A stretch of 25,569 nt of DNA from positions 14,144 through 39,712 of the forward strand of contig CAJTSV010000024.1 in assembly GCA_910579075.1 (NCBI GenBank). Reading direction: 5' to 3'. The translations under genes were made by a program, and so were the position numbers. This document shows positions 23,048 to 25,569 of this stretch, piece after piece (position 1 is the first letter of the stretch; each line of letters starts with the position of its first letter). This DNA comes from an uncultured Eubacterium sp. (lineage in GTDB: Bacteria > Bacillota > Clostridia > Lachnospirales > Lachnospiraceae). Below the pieces are notes generated by a model. It did no database searches. It was not told the DNA's origin and saw only the letters and a program-made list of their open reading frames with translations.

Positions 23048-24157
23048 TTAGTTTGTAATGGTAAGCTCTGTATCATGGTCAAATACATGAATCTTTTCCG
23101 GATTCAGTGCAAGTGTTACATGGTCGCCAAGACGTGCCGGAGTAGAAGATTCTACTTTTGCGCTCATATTTGCGCCAGCAATCTGGTAGTAAAGAATAAC
23201 TTCGGAACCAAGCAGCTCGTAGCCGGTTACATCAGCGTCAATCTTTGCTGCATAATTGCTCATTTCATAATCAGAGTCGCCCAAATCTTCCGGACGGATG
23301 CCCATGATTACGGTCTTTCCATTGTAACCGCCGTCAATCAGCTTCTTTGCTTTTGCAGGCGGCAGAGCGATAGAGAATTTATCAAAGTTCAGTGTAACGT
23401 CAGAACCGCTTACCTTACAGGTCGCATTGACAAAGTTCATCTGCGGAGAACCGATAAATCCAGCTACGAATAAGTTGTTCGGCTGGTTGTATAATTTCTG
23501 CGGGGAATCAACCTGCTGTACAACGCCGTCTTTTAATACAACGATTCTTGTACCAAGTGTCATAGCCTCTGTCTGGTCATGTGTTACATAAATAATCGTA
23601 GCTTTTAATTTATGATGCAGGGCAGAGATTTCTGTTCTCATCTGAACCCTTAATTTTGCATCCAGGTTGGATAACGGCTCATCCATCAGGAATACCTTAG
23701 GATTACGCACAATTGCACGGCCCATGGCAACACGCTGTCTCTGGCCGCCGGAAAGAGCCTTCGGCTTACGGTCTAATAACTGCTCCAGGTCGAGGATTTT
23801 TGCTGCTTCTTTAACCTTTTTGTCGATTTCGTCCTTCGGAACCTTTCTCATTTTCAGGCCAAATGCAATGTTATCATATACAGTCATATGCGGGTACAGA
23901 GCGTAGTTCTGGAAAACCATTGCAATATCCCTGTCCTTCGGCTCTACGTCGTTTACACGCCTGCCGTCGATAACAAGGTCGCCTGAAGAAATGTCTTCCA
24001 GTCCGGCAACCATACGGAGTGTTGTAGATTTGCCGCAGCCGGATGGCCCTACGAAGATAATAAATTCCTGGTCAGCGATTTCAAGGTTAAAATCTTTTAC
24101 AGCTTCGAATCCGTTCGGATATTTTTTGCAGATGTTTTTCAATGATACACTTGACAT
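23048..24157 (-). CDS. msmK: Sugar ABC transporter ATP-binding protein (MsmK/UgpC type)
   Basis: A 369-residue cytoplasmic ATPase that powers carbohydrate ABC importers. Walker A GPSGCGKSTT (37-46), Q-loop FQNYALYPHM, signature LSGGQ (135-139), Walker B VFLMDE (155-160) and H-loop VTHDQ (191-195) are all intact. The C-terminal TOBE/regulatory domain contains the family motif VIMGIRPEDL. In Firmicutes one such ATPase is commonly shared by many sugar transporters, and its isolation from permease genes here fits that. AGGAGG lies upstream of the ATG. It could serve the orphan sugar-binding protein at 9501, but this is inference. Confidence 0.93.
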   Translation of the reverse strand: MSSVSLKNICKKYPNGFEAVKDFNLEIADQEFIIFVGPSGCGKSTTLRMVAGLEDISSGDLVIDGRRVNDVEPKDRDIAMVFQNYALYPHMTVYDNIAFGLKMRKVPKDEIDKKVKEAAKILDLEQLLDRKPKALSGGQRQRVAMGRAIVRNPKVFLMDEPLSNLDAKLRVQMRTEISALHHKLKATIIYVTHDQTEAMTLGTRIVVLKDGVVQQVDSPQKLYNQPNNLFVAGFIGSPQMNFVNATCKVSGSDVTLNFDKFSIALPPAKAKKLIDGGYNGKTVIMGIRPEDLGDSDYEMSNYAAKIDADVTGYELLGSEVILYYQIAGANMSAKVESSTPARLGDHVTLALNPEKIHVFDHDTELTITN

Positions 24158-24658
24158 TTTAAAATCCTCCTGATTTGTTTATATAATATTTTTTTAAAAC
24201 TGAATAGCGGCTGCATGGGCCGTCAGAAACTGTTTGTATGTATTGTTTACAAGTGATACTATAGCAAATATGGCCAGGTTTGGCTATAGGGGGATTCGAT
24301 AAAGATAAATGCAAGGCGCTGGGAAATTGACGAAAAACGGGGGAAACGGGGACAATGTTCGTCAAAGTGCCAGATGCAGGCGGGTATTTTTGCATAGAAT
24401 GACTAAAAGGGGCACCCTCCCGGAAAGTAACAGCATGGCGGTTTTATGAATAAAACAGTAAGGAATCGGAAGGTTATCTCCGATAACACATATAAATGAA
24501 GCAACGGCTGTACGGGACAGGCGGGATTTCTCATCGGTTTGGAGTTCTGACAGGAGCTGATGAAAAAAATTGAGTCGGTAAACTGGGATGCCATCAAGGC
24601 ACAGGAGAAGATGGCAAGCGGCAGGAAGGTGGATTTCAGCTGCTAAAATGTGTTTATT
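24158..24658. other. Region without a recognised gene
   Basis: This holds the AT-rich leader of the ATPase gene, then several very short open frames, such as a 28-codon one at 24560-24646 with AGGAG upstream (MKKIESVNWDAIKAQEKMAS...). None matches a family I know; they may be decayed leftovers. No firm promoter was identified for the ATPase gene. Confidence 0.4.
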
Positions 24659-24994
24659 TTAGAGCATTTTTAAGCATGTTTTGGGAAGGGGCTTTCGCAA
24701 GAAGGTTCCAAGGGTCAGGTTTTTTTCCAGCCAGGCATCTAACAGGCCAAAATACGAATCGCCATGCAGCTGGAGCGGATAAATGTCCGAGGCGGCAAGC
24801 TTCGCATACTGCTCCAAAAGGTCAAGTGCCCTGTCCTCCTGTCCAAGTGCCATAAATCCCTGTGCAGCCGAAACAGAAAGTGTCAGCAGCATGCCCGGGT
24901 GCAGCGTGTCCAGATGGAAGCAGCTGCATACGGCCTGGATGCGTGCATAGGTTTCTTCAAATGCTGCAGGGTCTGCAGTACAGGAATTCAGATA
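24659..24994 (-). pseudogene. Remnant of an XRE regulator with TPR-like C-terminal domain
   Basis: The minus-strand frame is open from 24994 to a stop at 24659 and encodes YARIQAVCSCFHLDTLHPGM, then LLTLSVSAAQGFMALGQEDR, ALDLLEQYAKLA and DIYPLQLHGDSYFGLLDAWL. Helical repeat pairs followed by "YPL.LHGD.YF..LD.W" resemble the C-terminal part of large Lachnospiraceae XRE-TPR regulators. A TAG at 24997-24995 closes the frame upstream and no HTH domain remains, so it is a 3' fragment. The assignment is from recalled pattern only. Confidence 0.5.
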
Positions 24995-25037
24995 CTATGC
25001 CGCTTGAAAAAAAATGCTCCAAAACAGGAAAAAACTG

Positions 25038-25066
25038 TTGACAGGAACCGGGATAGCGGGTATACT
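25038..25066 (+). promoter_or_regulatory. Strong promoter of the tRNA unit
   Basis: TTGACA (25038-25043), exactly 17 bp, TATACT (25061-25066): 11 of 12 consensus matches. Transcription would begin near 25073 and read first through the broken tRNA half and then the intact tRNA-Arg. Confidence 0.85.
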
Positions 25067-25105
25067 ATAAGACGTGCCTGTACCACACAGTTTTATATCT
25101 GTTTC

Positions 25106-25142
25106 CGCAGTTCAGCTGGATAGAGCGGCTGTCTCCTGAGAA
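25106..25142 (+). pseudogene. Broken 5' half of a tRNA-Arg(CCT)-like gene
   Basis: About 36 nt resemble the intact tRNA that begins 100 bp later: 14 identical bases span the D loop (AGCTGGATAGAGCG) and the anticodon loop is CTCCTGA against CTCCTAA. After the anticodon loop the similarity stops, replaced by AGTGT-GAAA-ACACT, a small hairpin, and there is no recognisable T arm. It cannot form a normal cloverleaf. It lies within the leader of the tRNA transcript. Confidence 0.65.
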
Positions 25143-25206
25143 AGTGTGAAAACACTCGTCCAGAAGGAAAAGGTAACAGGTAAAACGAAATATAGATTTT
25201 GTAACT

Positions 25207-25280
25207 GTCGCTATAGCTCAGCTGGATAGAGCGACCGCCTCCTAAGCGGTAGGCCGGAGGTTCAAATCCTCTTAGCGACG
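25207..25280 (+). tRNA. tRNA-Arg (anticodon CCT)
   Basis: A 74-nt gene that folds fully: acceptor GTCGCTA/TAGCGAC, D arm GCTC/GAGC, anticodon stem ACCGC/GCGGT with loop CTCCTAA (anticodon CCT, reading AGG), and T arm GGAGG/CCTCT with loop TTCAAAT. The discriminator base is G and CCA is not encoded. It reads the codon AGG. Confidence 0.96.
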
Positions 25281-25290
25281 CTGAAAACAT

Positions 25291-25335
25291 CGCCGAAAAC
25301 ATTGATTTTTCAAGGTTTTCGGCGTTTCTCATTTT
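25291..25335 (+). terminator. Intrinsic terminator after tRNA-Arg
   Basis: Perfect 10-bp stem CGCCGAAAAC/GTTTTCGGCG (25291-25300 with 25315-25324) followed by TTTCTCATTTT. It ends the tRNA transcript. Confidence 0.85.
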
Positions 25336-25569
25336 CCAAATAAATTTGAACTCGCAGCAATGTGCGATTAGCAGGAGCGATTTTTGCTAATCAGATTTGA
25401 CCACAGAGAAATTGAAAATTGCATAAGGCAGTTTTGATGTAAAGAAAAAAGGTGAAAAATTTTTTGTCCTTTACTTGACACGGGCAGAGCCGATGAACTT
25501 GTGGGAAACCTCACAGCTCATCGGCTCTGTTTGTCAGAAAGATAAAAATTTAGTCGTTGTCTTTCGTAC
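25336..25569. other. Non-coding right edge with two hairpins
   Basis: No gene is seen. A hairpin with an 8-bp stem (25366-25373 with 25385-25392) and another with a 12-bp stem (25485-25496 with 25518-25529, followed by TTTGTC) are present. The second could be a terminator or part of the leader of a gene beyond the edge. Confidence 0.4.

Noticed and set aside
25093..25332. Minus-strand 79-codon ORF (RGFEPPAYRLGGGRSIQLSYSD)
   Set aside because: It is the antisense of the tRNA-Arg gene; this peptide pattern is a known artefact of tRNA-antisense frames.
25366..25392. 8-bp hairpin after the tRNA terminator as a candidate attachment site
   Set aside because: It has no sequence in common with the tRNA 3' end, so nothing supports an att site.
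1..25569. CRISPR array, prophage or defence system
   Set aside because: No regularly spaced repeats, Cas-like, phage structural or integrase genes were found on either strand.

Overview
The window looks like a chromosomal segment of a gut-type Firmicute, most likely a Lachnospiraceae member (Blautia/Ruminococcus-like). The reasons are strong AGGAGG-type ribosome binding sites, sigma-A promoters with 16-18 bp spacers, a stand-alone MsmK/UgpC ATPase next to a PucR-type regulator, DUF6612, DUF5714 and DUF2871 proteins, several sugar-use genes and base composition near 50% GC. The taxon is an inference; no rRNA or species marker is present.

Layout. 1-2100: the 3' end of a sensory-rhodopsin-transducer-like gene, a small XRE regulator and a DUF6612-type lipoprotein, closed by a long bidirectional hairpin. 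2101-4760: the truA-recJ operon (minus strand, coupled by ATGA) with a promoter and an 11-codon leader ORF. 4780-5880: an AT-rich two-gene unit (GyrI-like protein and lincosamide nucleotidyltransferase) beside a deleted repeat copy. 6070-7020: a strong promoter, a LacI-regulator stub and a DUF5714 protein. 7035-9390: an AraC regulator, a GH27 alpha-galactosidase and a small zinc-ribbon protein in one minus-strand operon. 9501-11580: an orphan sugar-binding lipoprotein, then remnants of a PfkB kinase and a GPH sugar symporter. 11585-14750: a DUF2871 membrane protein, an unknown 337-residue protein and argJ. 15039-19610: a DUF362 lipoprotein, a NifX-like protein, VanZ-like and acyltransferase membrane proteins, and lysA. 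19702-24157: GH20 hexosaminidase, PucR regulator and MsmK ATPase, all minus. 24158-25569: decayed sequence, a strong promoter, a broken tRNA half and an intact tRNA-Arg(CCT).

Genes that may work together: the AraC regulator, alpha-galactosidase, sugar-binding lipoprotein and MsmK would form an alpha-galactoside uptake and cleavage system, but no permease genes are present. PucR-GH20-MsmK suggests use of amino-sugar glycans.

The main unexpected structure is a family of short hairpin-rich repeats with termini GTTAC...GTAAC (or GTAGC). Three copies are flanked by 8-bp direct repeats (8/8, 7/8 and 6/8 identical), which suggests a miniature mobile element. Two near-full copies bracket argJ, and two shorter copies look like internal deletions. 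Paired base changes keep the hairpins intact between copies.
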